A stretch of 64,000 bases of DNA, taken from NCBI RefSeq assembly GCF_003390325.1, contig NZ_QUOK01000003.1:62001-126000 (forward strand), written 5' to 3'. This DNA is from Rhodohalobacter sp. SW132 (GTDB taxonomy: Bacteria; Bacteroidota; Rhodothermia; Balneolales; Balneolaceae). The notes below the pieces were generated by a model. The model was not told where the DNA came from and did not search any database. It was given only the letters and a program-made list of their open reading frames with translations. The translations under genes were made by a program, and so were the position numbers. Below are positions 54,952 to 63,942 of this stretch, one piece after another (position 1 is the first letter of the stretch; each line of letters starts with the position of its first letter).

Positions 54952-55245
54952 ATGACATACCGAGAACTTATAGATACTGTTGCCGATTCCAGGGATATCT
55001 CTAAAAAAGAGGCAAAAGAGATTATTGAAGGGATATTCGGAACTCTCACCGATGAGCTGGGCAATGGCCGGGGTGTATCTATTCCAGGACTTGGTACCTT
55101 TTCTGTTAATACACGAGACGCCCGAAAATCGTACAGTCCGCATCATGAAAAATATATGATGCTTCCTCCAAAACGGGTTGTGAATTTCTCCCCCTCGGCG
55201 GGCCTCAAGGAAACCGTAAAATTCCCGGAGCCCGACGATGAGTGA
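54952..55245 (+). CDS. HU-like DNA-binding protein
   Basis: 97 residues. It has the HU fold order: helix MTYRELIDTVADSRDISKKEAKEII, then GVSIPGLGTFSVNTRDARKS, and a C-terminal strand-helix. The DNA-binding arm differs from classic HU: it lacks the RNP block and is rich in His/Tyr (SYSPHHEKYMM). It binds DNA as a dimer in the family. Its last 8 bases overlap the HU-LysM gene start, so the two are translated together and could form heterodimers. Confidence 0.88.
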   Translation: MTYRELIDTVADSRDISKKEAKEIIEGIFGTLTDELGNGRGVSIPGLGTFSVNTRDARKSYSPHHEKYMMLPPKRVVNFSPSAGLKETVKFPEPDDE

Positions 55246-56473
55246 GAAGATCACTTTTAAGGAGCTCGTTGAAAAAATTTCAAAAAATACCCAACTAAGC
55301 GAGCAAAGAACCGACAGCTTTATTCATGAGCTGGTTGGGATCATTGAATCCGGTCTCGAAAAAGGGGAAAAGATTACGATCTCTGGATTTGGCAAGTTTG
55401 AACTACGGTTCATGGAGGAGCGAAAAGGCCGGAATCCGCAGACCGGGGACGAAATTACAATTCCGGCTCAGAATAAGGTTGTCTTTAAACCGTACAAAGC
55501 GCTCCGTGAGCATGTGAATCTTCCATTTAAAAACCTTCAGCCTCAGATTTTAGATTCACCTGATAAGCAGGAAAAAGAATCGGATCATACCGCACCTGTT
55601 GCCGCTGCATTATCTACTGTATCTGCAACTCAAAGCAAGAAAACCAAAGATGACCCGGCTGAAGCTGAGGAAAGTATTGAGGATCTCGTTCGGGAACGTC
55701 CTAGTCCTGTAAAGGGGAAAATCCCTAACCAATCCGTCCCGCCGAAACCTGTGCCTGAAAAAGTTTTAATAGAACAATCTTCAGATCAAAAAAAGGAACA
55801 ACCGAAAAAACTCCCGCCGCCTGCTGCAAGCCCCAAAGAGCCTGACCGCGCTGTTCAGGAGTCAGGAAGGTTTCATTGGTCGTATGCAGCAGCATCCATT
55901 CTAATTCTTTTGGCCGTTTTTTTGATACTGTTCCTGATTTTTTCAAGACAGGAAACCACAACTCAAACCGAGCCCGAAATTGCAGGCCAGACGCCGCTTG
56001 AGCAGATTGAACAACCCGCTCCGCTCTCACCTGCTCCATCAGCAGTGGCGGATGAACCTGAAACTCCCGCAGTTGAAGAGGAATCGGCAGAGGCTGAACC
56101 CGCTGCCGACCACCGGGAATATTCCATTCAGGCTGGTGAATCACTCTGGTCAATCGCGGAGCAAACCTATGGAGATCCCTATCTCTGGCCGCTTATTTAC
56201 GGTGAGAACCGGGATCAGCTATCAAATCCGAATCAGATCAGCAGCGGAAACAGCCTGTTAATACCTGAAATCGGAGATCCTGAAAATTTATCTGAAAACG
56301 AGGCAGTTTCAGTTGCAAGAGGATATCTCTCTGTGTATGATTGGGTAAGAGCCAACCAACCCGAGTCTGCCAGATATTATCTCTGGGCTGCCGGTTCCTA
56401 CTCTCCTGAAGAGTTAGAGAGAGTATCAGACAGAGTAGATCAGCAAGACCTGACCTTCGCAACGCAACGATAA
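55238..56473 (+). CDS. HU domain - transmembrane - LysM fusion protein
   Basis: 411 residues. Residues 1-92 form a full HU domain (TISGFGKFELRFMEERKGRNPQTGDEITI, with the canonical RNPQTG arm). A Pro/Glu/Lys-rich linker reaches one transmembrane helix (about 213-235, AAASILILLAVFLILFLIF). A second acidic linker leads to a LysM domain (about 293-343, EYSIQAGESLWSIAEQTYGD ... LIPEI). The topology implies DNA binding inside and peptidoglycan binding outside. Cotranslated with the small HU gene. Confidence 0.9.
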   Translation: MSEKITFKELVEKISKNTQLSEQRTDSFIHELVGIIESGLEKGEKITISGFGKFELRFMEERKGRNPQTGDEITIPAQNKVVFKPYKALREHVNLPFKNLQPQILDSPDKQEKESDHTAPVAAALSTVSATQSKKTKDDPAEAEESIEDLVRERPSPVKGKIPNQSVPPKPVPEKVLIEQSSDQKKEQPKKLPPPAASPKEPDRAVQESGRFHWSYAAASILILLAVFLILFLIFSRQETTTQTEPEIAGQTPLEQIEQPAPLSPAPSAVADEPETPAVEEESAEAEPAADHREYSIQAGESLWSIAEQTYGDPYLWPLIYGENRDQLSNPNQISSGNSLLIPEIGDPENLSENEAVSVARGYLSVYDWVRANQPESARYYLWAAGSYSPEELERVSDRVDQQDLTFATQR

Positions 56474-56502
56474 TCAACATTAACTAACGCAGAGGTAAAG
56501 CT

Positions 56503-56814
56503 ATGATTCGCCATATTGTAATGTGGAAACTGAAAGATGAAGCCGAGGGCGCACCAAAAGAGAAAAATGCCCAGAAATTAAAACTTATTCTCGAAGGGCT
56601 TCGAACCAATATTGATGAAATCAAGGCTGTTGAGGTTGGAATCCAAACCAATCCTGATGCGGAAGAAGCCCTTGATGTTGTGCTGATTTGTGACTTCGAA
56701 ACCCTACTCGATTTTCAGATGTACACACGTAATCCTCATCACCAGAAAGCGGTGAATTTTATAGAATCCGTTGCAGAAAAACGGTATTTCGTTGATTATA
56801 AAATGGATTTATAA
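56503..56814 (+). CDS. Dabb-family (stress-responsive alpha/beta barrel) protein
   Basis: 103 residues, starting MIRHIVMWKLKDEAEG, with the family's final block YTRNPHHQKAVNFIESV ... RYFVDYKM. Dabb proteins form small dimeric ferredoxin-like folds with varied or unknown functions. It lies 29 bp after the HU-LysM gene in the same direction and ends before a strong terminator, so it is probably the last gene of that unit. Confidence 0.92.
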   Translation: MIRHIVMWKLKDEAEGAPKEKNAQKLKLILEGLRTNIDEIKAVEVGIQTNPDAEEALDVVLICDFETLLDFQMYTRNPHHQKAVNFIESVAEKRYFVDYKMDL

Positions 56815-56881
56815 TAAACGATTGACGGATGTAAAGTCTCAGCGAATTGTAAAAATGAATTGCTGCTCGATTTGAAAATAC

Positions 56882-56917
56882 AAAAGGCGTCCTGATCTGA
56901 TCAGGACGCCTTTTTTT
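56882..56917 (+). terminator. Terminator after the HU/LysM/Dabb unit
   Basis: AAAAGGCGTCCTGATC pairs with GATCAGGACGCCTTTT almost without loop, followed by a T-run. Confidence 0.95.
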
Positions 56918-56962
56918 GTATAGAAAGAGATGTATTTACATTGTCGAAATCAACCCTGCCCG

Positions 56963-57070
56963 GTTTTTCGCAGATTATGCTGAGTATACACTCGGAGTAT
57001 CGCTTATATGTTCTCATTGGAGAGAATATTATCAGCGAAAATCAGCGAATCATCAGCGCAACTCTGCGTG
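56963..57070. repeat. Dispersed intergenic repeat, family R1 copy 2 (inverted)
   Basis: Read on the minus strand it matches 5245-5350 along its whole length: ACGCAGAGTTGCGCTGAT, CGCTGATTTTCGCTGA, ... GCGATACTCCG, and AATCTGCGAAAAAC. It lies between the Dabb gene's terminator and the convergent cytochrome gene. Confidence 0.75.
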
Positions 57071-57121
57071 AGTAAAGTATGGCAGACGTTTAATTCATCA
57101 TACAATCATTCAATACCCGAT

Positions 57122-60100
57122 TTACTCCTCTCCATCGAGTGTGGTCATAAATTCTACAAGGTCACGAAGCTGGTTCCGGGTCAGCAGATCGCCCATTGGA
57201 GGCATGGAAGACGGTGAGTTTGTACGCTCTTCAATTTGATTTTTGTCAATTGAACGTTGTTCACCGCTAACCAGGAGCACAATGGTTTCGTCTGTTTCTT
57301 CTTCAAGTGCACCACGTACGGTTTCGCCATCCTGAAGAGTTAACGTTACAACACCATACCCTGGTGCTACACTCGCAGAGGGGTTGACCAGGGATTGCAG
57401 CAGAAATTCACGGTTAAACCGGTTTCCAACATCGCTCAAGTCGGGCCCTACTTCAGCGCCGCTACCCGCCACAGCGTGACAGCGGATGCATTGCGCGGCA
57501 GCATCCTGGTAAAAAACCTGCCGCCCGGATTCAGCATCTCCGCCATAAAGGGTTTCAGTGAATCCGGCGATTGGATCATCCGCTGCCCTGATCGCGCGAT
57601 ACTCCAGTATTTTGTCGTTAAAGTCTTCTGTGCTGATTTCTTCAGCTGCCTGAATCAGTTCAAGATGTACTTCAGGCTCCAGTTCACCGGCTATAAGATC
57701 ATCAAGCTGTTCATGGATAAAGGCACGGGTATCTTCATGATCCAGCGTTTCAAGTGTTCTTAAGGCTGTCTGTTTCTCATCCACAGATCCGTCATGGAAT
57801 GCGGATATAAGCAGCGATACTTTCACGTCATCGGAAATATCGAGTGCGGGAATCATGGTGAGTGCATTCATACGGACGCGGCTTTCCTGATCCGTTAGGG
57901 CAATCCGGATCGCCTCATCAATTTCATTATACTCAAGATCACGAAGTCCGCGAACGGCTGCGATTCGAACATCAACCGAATCATCCCCTTCCAGCAGAGC
58001 GTAGATAGAAGGAGTAGCATCCGTATAGCGGAGCTCAGAGGCTGCTTCGATAGCAGCAATTCGGATATCGGATGAATCATCTGAAAGCAATCTTTCAGCT
58101 ACAGATGCCAGGGCATTTCGCGCATCGTCGCCGCTGTTTGAAATTTGCCCGCGGTGCCGGCCGGTAACCCTGTCAAAGATAGAGGGCTCCTCCCAGTACT
58201 GTAGCGTATTTAATGCTTCAACGCGGAGATGCTCCGGATTGGATGATTCGGTTGCAAAGTCCGTCAGCCTTTCAGCATCCTCGGAACTGCCGCTGTAAAG
58301 CGATGCATTAATTGTCCGGCGAATGAGCGGCTCGTTATCAAACTGCCCGTCAGTGAGCAGCCGGGCCAGTTCGGGAATCGCATCTTCGATATAGTGATCA
58401 TCACTGATCGCGCGTGCCGCATTGGTTACAATATATTCATCTTCATCTTCCAGAAAACGGACTATGCCGGAGCCCTGCAGTCGTTTCATTGCAATGACGG
58501 CTGCCACACGGACAGCACGTGATGAATGATCGGCCAGATCGGCCACTGAATCGGCATCATCAAAACGTGAAAGCGCGATTGCGCCAGCGTGACGCAGGTA
58601 AATATCTTCATCATCGTTATCAGCCAGCATAGCCACTATATCATCAAAAGATTCAGCAGCCTCCATCCGTCCGAGCGCTTCGGCTGCAAAAAACCGAACG
58701 CGGGGGTGCTCATCCTGCAGAAGTGGTGTCACCGCATCGGCGGCAGGTGAGTAACGCACATCACCCAGCCAGCGAGCCGCCTGGGCACGGATTTCGTAAT
58801 CGTCATCTTTCAACAATTGAATAAGCGGCTCAACGGCGTCAGAACTACTTCGGCCGATCTGAGCCAGTCCCCAAATTCCGTGAATTCGTGCCAGCTGTTC
58901 ACTGCTTGTTTCAATTGCTTGCAAAAGTGAATCTTCATCGCCTCTGTTAGCCAGTTCAAACTGCGCTTTTTGACGCACTCGCATATCCTGGTGACCCATC
59001 AGTTCAATCAGCCGGTCGGCGTTGTGATCGGAGAAATTTTCTCCTAAAAGATTTTTAGTTTCAACCCTGATCTCTGATTCAGCATCTTCGGGGGAGTCGA
59101 GTTTCCAGATTCTGCCTTCATCATTGATCGTCCAACCCTGAACCCAGTCCGTCATATAGAGCGCGCCATCCGGACCAAAATCGAGTCCAACGGCAAGGAT
59201 TCCGCGGAGGGCTTCTTTTTCTTCATCCAGTTCAAACGAAGCTCCATTCTCTTTCAGGGTAAAAGAATAGATCGGAGAGTTCGCAACCGATCCGCGAAAG
59301 GACATCACAAAAAAGTGATCTTCATAGCTTTCGTTAAGCGCCGTTCCGGGATTGTAAGCCATCCCGGCAGGACCCGTATAAGACTCGGCAAGCGGGGGCA
59401 GAACGTGTGCCGCCTGATCATCCCAGTGCGGTATATAGTAGTCCTCATCCATCCATACTTTATATGAATTATTTTTTGGATCGGTGTATTTTCCAAACTG
59501 CCAGTTGATCCTCCAGCCGCTGTCCGATCCGTTTACCAGGTAAACGAGCCGCTCAAATTCCCCCGCATGATCGCCGTCATTATCGATCGTAATCAGGTTG
59601 CCGTATTTATCAAAAACAAATTCGTGAGTATTTCTAACTCCGGCTGCGAACACCTCAAAGTTGCTTCCGTCGGGATCAGAACGCAAAATCGCTCCCTGGT
59701 TGGGATAGTGCCACTCTTTGCCATCCTGGTCCTTCACACTGAATCCCATATCTCCGACTCCCCAGTAAACCCTGCCATCGGGACCGGTCGTCAGGCCCGA
59801 CATTCCGTGCCCGCTAAACCCGATATGCACGTTATAACCATGACTGATGGATTCTTTCCAGTCACTCATTCCGTCATTATTTGTATCCCGAAGTCTCCAC
59901 ATATCGGGCCCAACGCCTACAAATACTTCATCGTTGAAGTGCAGAACGGCACCAGCCACATCGGTTACTTCATCGTGGAAATCACGGATAAATAGCTGCG
60001 CCTGGTCCGCCATGCCATCTCCATTGAGATCTTCCAATCTCCAGATCTCCTCCTTCATCACCGTAAGATCACGCCAGTCGTGTGATCCATCTTCGTTTCG

Positions 60101-60556
60101 GTCCGGCAGCCATGTGTTTTCATCACTGCGTTCAGGAGCCAGTTCGCTATGGAGAAATTCGCGGCGATCTTCAACGGTTTCCCATTTCATCGATTCGATG
60201 AGCCAGCTGCTGTCTACGTCCCGGATATCAAATTCTGAATTCCGGCTCCGTTTAGTGACCGTAACCCACGCTTTGCCCTCATCATCCATATGGATAGCTA
60301 TGGGGTCACCCAGCAAATCTTTCGTAGCCCATAGTGAAATTTCAAGATCATCCGGAAGGTCCACTGAAATTTCTTCAAGACTTTCACGTGCCTCCGCTTG
60401 TGCTTCCTCCGCAGAAACGGTTCTGATTTCCGGTTCGGGGGGTTCTTCGCCGCAACCGCTTAAAAAAAGCAATGGTAGCGTTATCATTACGATTGAAAAA
60501 GATAGGGACTTAACGGAGATTCCTTTATTACAAAATGGTAGAGTATAACGAGCCAA
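57122..60556 (-). CDS. PVC-type dehydrogenase with HEAT repeats and C-terminal cytochrome c
   Basis: 1144 residues with a lipoprotein signal whose lipobox is LLFLSGC (Cys near 35). A beta-propeller dehydrogenase domain (about 50-490; MHDEGKAWVTVTKR-type strands, DLNGDGMADQAQLF, GVGDMGFSVKDQDG, GPAGMAYNPG) is followed by a long HEAT-repeat solenoid (about 510-1000). A C-terminal haem domain has the CxxCH site AAQCIRCHAVAGSG near 1020 and a later Met in SSMPPMGDLLT. It should oxidise a sugar or similar substrate outside the membrane and pass electrons through its own haem. Substrate unknown. Confidence 0.87.
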   Translation of the reverse strand: MARYTLPFCNKGISVKSLSFSIVMITLPLLFLSGCGEEPPEPEIRTVSAEEAQAEARESLEEISVDLPDDLEISLWATKDLLGDPIAIHMDDEGKAWVTVTKRSRNSEFDIRDVDSSWLIESMKWETVEDRREFLHSELAPERSDENTWLPDRNEDGSHDWRDLTVMKEEIWRLEDLNGDGMADQAQLFIRDFHDEVTDVAGAVLHFNDEVFVGVGPDMWRLRDTNNDGMSDWKESISHGYNVHIGFSGHGMSGLTTGPDGRVYWGVGDMGFSVKDQDGKEWHYPNQGAILRSDPDGSNFEVFAAGVRNTHEFVFDKYGNLITIDNDGDHAGEFERLVYLVNGSDSGWRINWQFGKYTDPKNNSYKVWMDEDYYIPHWDDQAAHVLPPLAESYTGPAGMAYNPGTALNESYEDHFFVMSFRGSVANSPIYSFTLKENGASFELDEEKEALRGILAVGLDFGPDGALYMTDWVQGWTINDEGRIWKLDSPEDAESEIRVETKNLLGENFSDHNADRLIELMGHQDMRVRQKAQFELANRGDEDSLLQAIETSSEQLARIHGIWGLAQIGRSSSDAVEPLIQLLKDDDYEIRAQAARWLGDVRYSPAADAVTPLLQDEHPRVRFFAAEALGRMEAAESFDDIVAMLADNDDEDIYLRHAGAIALSRFDDADSVADLADHSSRAVRVAAVIAMKRLQGSGIVRFLEDEDEYIVTNAARAISDDHYIEDAIPELARLLTDGQFDNEPLIRRTINASLYSGSSEDAERLTDFATESSNPEHLRVEALNTLQYWEEPSIFDRVTGRHRGQISNSGDDARNALASVAERLLSDDSSDIRIAAIEAASELRYTDATPSIYALLEGDDSVDVRIAAVRGLRDLEYNEIDEAIRIALTDQESRVRMNALTMIPALDISDDVKVSLLISAFHDGSVDEKQTALRTLETLDHEDTRAFIHEQLDDLIAGELEPEVHLELIQAAEEISTEDFNDKILEYRAIRAADDPIAGFTETLYGGDAESGRQVFYQDAAAQCIRCHAVAGSGAEVGPDLSDVGNRFNREFLLQSLVNPSASVAPGYGVVTLTLQDGETVRGALEEETDETIVLLVSGEQRSIDKNQIEERTNSPSSMPPMGDLLTRNQLRDLVEFMTTLDGEE

Positions 60557-60768
60557 TATTCCGGTATTTTTGTTGAGTTGCTGATTGAATGCTAACTGCC
60601 GTGTGATGATAAATCTGAGCAGCCTGAAAGGTTAATTCATTGAAACACAGTTTAATGATATAACCAAATCAATATATTAAAAATATATATGAATCCTGCA
60701 GTTTCTATCCAACCGGGAACTTGCAAAATGATGTATAAGTTCTAGGGTGAAAAACTGTGCTCGTATTC

Positions 60769-61267
60769 AATCATAAGTGGTTTTATTCCCTGACCCTCAG
60801 GGCCGGAAAAAGATAAAAGTCCCCCTTTGAGAGACTGTGATAAAATACCTTGTCAAAAAATTGGTGTCTTTAGTTTTTTAACCGCAAGGGGCGCAAGCAG
60901 CCGCAGAGGTTATTTATTCGTATTCTTTACGCACTTCGCGCAACCTTGGCGGTTTATTTTTTATGTTATTATAAATCATTTTCTCACACCCTTTCATTCG
61001 TAGGCATTCATTATTTTTTAAGGTATGAAAGCCTGTATTGAAGCTCCCCTCCCTATCAAGTCCCGTTAGGGCGCGATAGGGAGGGGACGGGGGTGGGTCA
61101 GAAAGTCTGGGAGCTGAGAAAATGGCAGAAATCTTAGTTTTTTAAGTGCAATTTCTTTGAAAAACAATTTTCTCACACCCTCTCGAAGGGGGTAGCTTTG
61201 TATTGACCAAAAAGGTATGAGGTCCAAGTTGTTACCTCGTGGACTCTGCCCCGAGGTAGTTCATTTG
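60769..61267. repeat. Dispersed intergenic repeat, family R3 copy 2 with nested insert
   Basis: Ends match 25834-26104 (AATCATAAGTGGTTT... and TTGTATTGACCAAAAAG ... CCGAGGTAGTTCATTT). The middle holds a second palindrome AACCGCAAGGGGCGCAAG ... CCTTGGCGGTT (60880-60954), flanked by GAGAGACTGTGA and TTTTCTCACACCC. With its flanks it fills the 764-bp gap 60557-61320, where no gene is seen. Confidence 0.8.
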
Positions 61268-61320
61268 ACTACCCTGACAAAGTATTTTGGTATTAAGACC
61301 TCATCAGCCCATAATTTACT

Positions 61321-61983
61321 CTAATTACCGTATGCCTCAACCGATTCCCTCAAAATCTCCCAGGCTCGATCCACATCACGTATACCAATAATTTCCACGT
61401 TGAAATCCGAACCTTTATAATTTTCAAACCATGTTTCTATGATTGTTGAAACTCCCCGGAAATGTAGGTCCAGTTCCTCCATGTTGTTCACACGATTAAA
61501 ATGAGAGTCTGTCGTAACTGCGATCAGTTTATCATCCTGCTCATCGTCGTCGATCATTTCAAGGACGCCGATAATTCGGGTTTCGACGATCTCTCCTCTT
61601 TCAATTGGCGCTCCCAGTACCAGCACGTCAATTGTATCTCCGTCACCAGCCAGGGTTCGGGGCACCATCCCATAATTGCCGGGGTATCCGATGTATTGAA
61701 CCACCCGTGGTTCCCCATCCCGGTATTCCCATGCGATGTGACCACTCTCTTTCTCCACCTCCCATTTGGCATCAGTCCCCGCCGGAATTTCGATCACCAC
61801 ATTAACAAGTGAATCATTCGTGATCGGTTCGTAGCCCGAGATAAAATGATGTTCGCCCGCTACAGGATCAACTGAATGTGAGCTGCTTGTCTGTTCCTGT
61901 TCCTGCTGCTGTTGATTACACGAAAAAAAGAAGAGTAGATTTGTCAGTACAAATATTGTTTTCAGGGATGGGCGCGTAATCAT
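61321..61983 (-). CDS. Family I inorganic pyrophosphatase predicted to be a lipoprotein
   Basis: 220 residues from the ATG at 61983 (MITRPSLKTIFVLTNLLFFF), which begins a lipoprotein signal with lipobox FFFSC; the frame is open 75 codons further up but that stretch looks like noise and covers a terminator. The catalytic domain has the pyrophosphatase signature Tyr-Gly-Met block GYPGNYGMVPRTLAGDGDTIDVLVLG near 113-138. It hydrolyses pyrophosphate using Mg ions. Soluble family I enzymes are normally cytoplasmic, so an exported, membrane-linked form is unusual. Confidence 0.85.
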   Translation of the reverse strand: MITRPSLKTIFVLTNLLFFFSCNQQQQEQEQTSSSHSVDPVAGEHHFISGYEPITNDSLVNVVIEIPAGTDAKWEVEKESGHIAWEYRDGEPRVVQYIGYPGNYGMVPRTLAGDGDTIDVLVLGAPIERGEIVETRIIGVLEMIDDDEQDDKLIAVTTDSHFNRVNNMEELDLHFRGVSTIIETWFENYKGSDFNVEIIGIRDVDRAWEILRESVEAYGN

Positions 61984-62025
61984 AAATTTGTATTGGTGTT
62001 GAGTTTGAAATGTTGGCTGATCCAT

Positions 62026-62070
62026 AAAAGGCTGAGTTTCCGTATTTCCAGTTCCGGGACTCAGCCTTTT
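62026..62070 (-). terminator. Terminator between LRR and pyrophosphatase genes
   Basis: Stem AAAAGGCTGAGT (62026-62037) and ACTCAGCCTTTT (62059-62070); on the minus strand the T-run ends the LRR gene's transcript. Confidence 0.9.
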
Positions 62071-62101
62071 TAATGAATTAATAACAGATTTTTGATGAAG
62101 C

Positions 62102-62905
62102 TCAATCTCCGGGATACCCGTCGAGATTGCTGATTTGATCGAGGTATGGCTCGATAGGTGACCAATCCTCAATATCAAGTTGACGAAGATCGAGATCTGC
62201 TCCGCCATTTTCTTCGGCTCCGGGTGTGGAATCGAGCAATGCTCCTTCGGCCATCAGTTCACCGAGAACGGTGATATCCGTAACGCCGGTATTCCGCATG
62301 TTGATTCTGTGGAGGGATGTCAGCTCGCGAATGGTTGTCATTCCTTCATTCCCAAACGGCACATTTCTCAGAATTGCGGTCTGCAGATTCTCATTTCCGG
62401 CAAGCGGACTGATATCCTCGAGGCCGGTCACCGTATTTGCGTTAAAATATGTCAGTGAAGTGTATCCTGAAATTGGTGAGATATCGGTGATTGCGGTATT
62501 GTTAAATCGAAGATACTCGATATTTTCAAGATCACTGATCGGCGACAAGTCCGTCACACTGGTGTAGCTAAGTCGAAGAAACGTGAGATTTTCTGCATAC
62601 TGCAATCCTGTGAGGTTTGAAATATCACTAAGTTCACCTGAAAAGTCATCGCTTGCATCGATGTTCAGCTCTTCGAGAGTCAGCATCAGCTCTGGCGTGA
62701 TATCTTCATCACTATCAATATCGAGGGCCAGCCGGATTTGAGCTTCAAGAAGCCCATCAGGAAACTCCACTAATTCAACTTCATCCGGATCATCGTCATC
62801 TGTTGGATCTACGAATACAGGATCATCACTTCCACAGCCTGTAAGAAGGATTGCCAGCATTAACATCAGAAGGCTTAACGTTTTGTAAGTATTTTGTTTC
62901 ATCAT
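62102..62905 (-). CDS. Leucine-rich-repeat lipoprotein
   Basis: 267 residues with a lipoprotein signal (lipobox ILLTGC, Cys 24), an acidic Asp-rich linker (DPTDDDDPDEVEL), then an internalin-type LRR array of about six 20-22-residue repeats of the form LTxLRLSYTSVTDLSPISDL (residues 100-220). Such repeats bind proteins. It overlaps the upstream gene by four bases (ATGA). Function unknown; surface display is likely. Confidence 0.88.
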   Translation of the reverse strand: MMKQNTYKTLSLLMLMLAILLTGCGSDDPVFVDPTDDDDPDEVELVEFPDGLLEAQIRLALDIDSDEDITPELMLTLEELNIDASDDFSGELSDISNLTGLQYAENLTFLRLSYTSVTDLSPISDLENIEYLRFNNTAITDISPISGYTSLTYFNANTVTGLEDISPLAGNENLQTAILRNVPFGNEGMTTIRELTSLHRINMRNTGVTDITVLGELMAEGALLDSTPGAEENGGADLDLRQLDIEDWSPIEPYLDQISNLDGYPGD

Positions 62906-63882
62906 TCGTTGATTAGATTATATTTGTAAAGGTTTGGTTGTGTGGTGGAATTCAACGCTTCGCTCAGCGTATAGTAGTTGTAGTCAAGATCAAAGCTGAT
63001 CGCTTCGCCCTGCGGTTCTCCGGCATATGGTGCCTTTACCGGTGTTCGGGAGAGCATCTCGGTCATCGTTTCACCGGGAAGCCGTTCCCAGTAAAAAATC
63101 TCCACCCGGTTTTTAATCAGCACCCTTGATCCATCCCATGCGGATGTGCCTGCGGATGCCTGCCGAAAGGAGAATTCCCCGGCTTTGTAAATCGTATAGG
63201 TTTCATCAATCGGCTGAGGATAGGGAAGCGCATAAAGAACTGAGACAGCTCCTCTTTTTGTGACCAGAAAAATATCATTGGTGTACGGATCTACCAGCAG
63301 GCTCTCTGTATCTTTACTTCCATCGGGATATTGAAACCGGATTCGATCCACATCGATATCTGTCAGATGGATATTCTGGCCGCGGTGAGCTTCTTCGAAC
63401 ACGGGCTCCGGAAATCTGTAAATGCTGTATTCCGGACGCTTTTGATCGTTATCACCCACATCACCAACATAAATGTAGCTTTCACCCTCAACCGGACCGC
63501 CGGATACTTCCATATCTTCCCAGTCGAGATTTATAGTTCCGCCAATTTTGTATCGCGCAACGATTTCACCGGTGGATGCATCAAGCAGAAACAGGGTGTT
63601 TGTATGACCTGAATCATTGTGAGACCAAATCATACCGGGATTTTTCATACTCCATCCCAGACCTGAGGCTTCCGACATAGCAACGGTTCCCATTGTGTCC
63701 GGATACGGATCGTACAGATCGGTGACAGACATGCTGAATGTGCTGTAGTTTGTCGTGAACGGAGTGTGATTTTCCCAGTCGTAATTGTAGGGGAAATCAT
63801 CGGTATCACTAATCAGATCATCACTGCTGCATCCAATAACAAGCAGAATTGTGATGCTTAAGAATGAGGTGAGATATTTCAA
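62902..63882 (-). CDS. Secreted beta-propeller-like lipoprotein (phytase/esterase-like)
   Basis: 326 residues from a TTG at 63882, preceded by AAAGGA five bases before; the frame opens at 63918, but that TTG lies inside a terminator. The signal ends in LLVIGC. The mature part has repeated strand blocks: SGLGWSMKNPGMIWSHNDSGHTNTLFLLD, INLDWEDMEVSGGP, YIYVGDVGDNDQ, DTESLLVDPYTNDIFLVTKR, which resemble phytase-like esterase propellers of unknown substrate. Cotranslated with the LRR gene. Confidence 0.72.
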   Translation of the reverse strand: MKYLTSFLSITILLVIGCSSDDLISDTDDFPYNYDWENHTPFTTNYSTFSMSVTDLYDPYPDTMGTVAMSEASGLGWSMKNPGMIWSHNDSGHTNTLFLLDASTGEIVARYKIGGTINLDWEDMEVSGGPVEGESYIYVGDVGDNDQKRPEYSIYRFPEPVFEEAHRGQNIHLTDIDVDRIRFQYPDGSKDTESLLVDPYTNDIFLVTKRGAVSVLYALPYPQPIDETYTIYKAGEFSFRQASAGTSAWDGSRVLIKNRVEIFYWERLPGETMTEMLSRTPVKAPYAGEPQGEAISFDLDYNYYTLSEALNSTTQPNLYKYNLINE

Positions 63883-63902
63883 ATTGTCCTTTTTAGAAAG
63901 AA

Positions 63903-63928
63903 AAAGCGGGCCTTTCAACGCCCGCTTT
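63903..63928 (-). terminator. Terminator after the edge gene
   Basis: Stem AAAGCGGGC / GCCCGCTTT with a T-rich tail on the minus strand. Confidence 0.9.
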
Positions 63929-63942
63929 ACGGTTAGATTAAA

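Noticed and set aside
61984-62208. N-terminal extension of the pyrophosphatase
   Set aside because: It would run through a clear terminator hairpin and past the lipoprotein signal start; the ATG at 61983 is better.
63883-63918. TTG start at 63918 for the propeller-like lipoprotein
   Set aside because: That codon lies within the terminator of the upstream gene; the TTG at 63882 has AAAGGA in front and directly begins the signal peptide.
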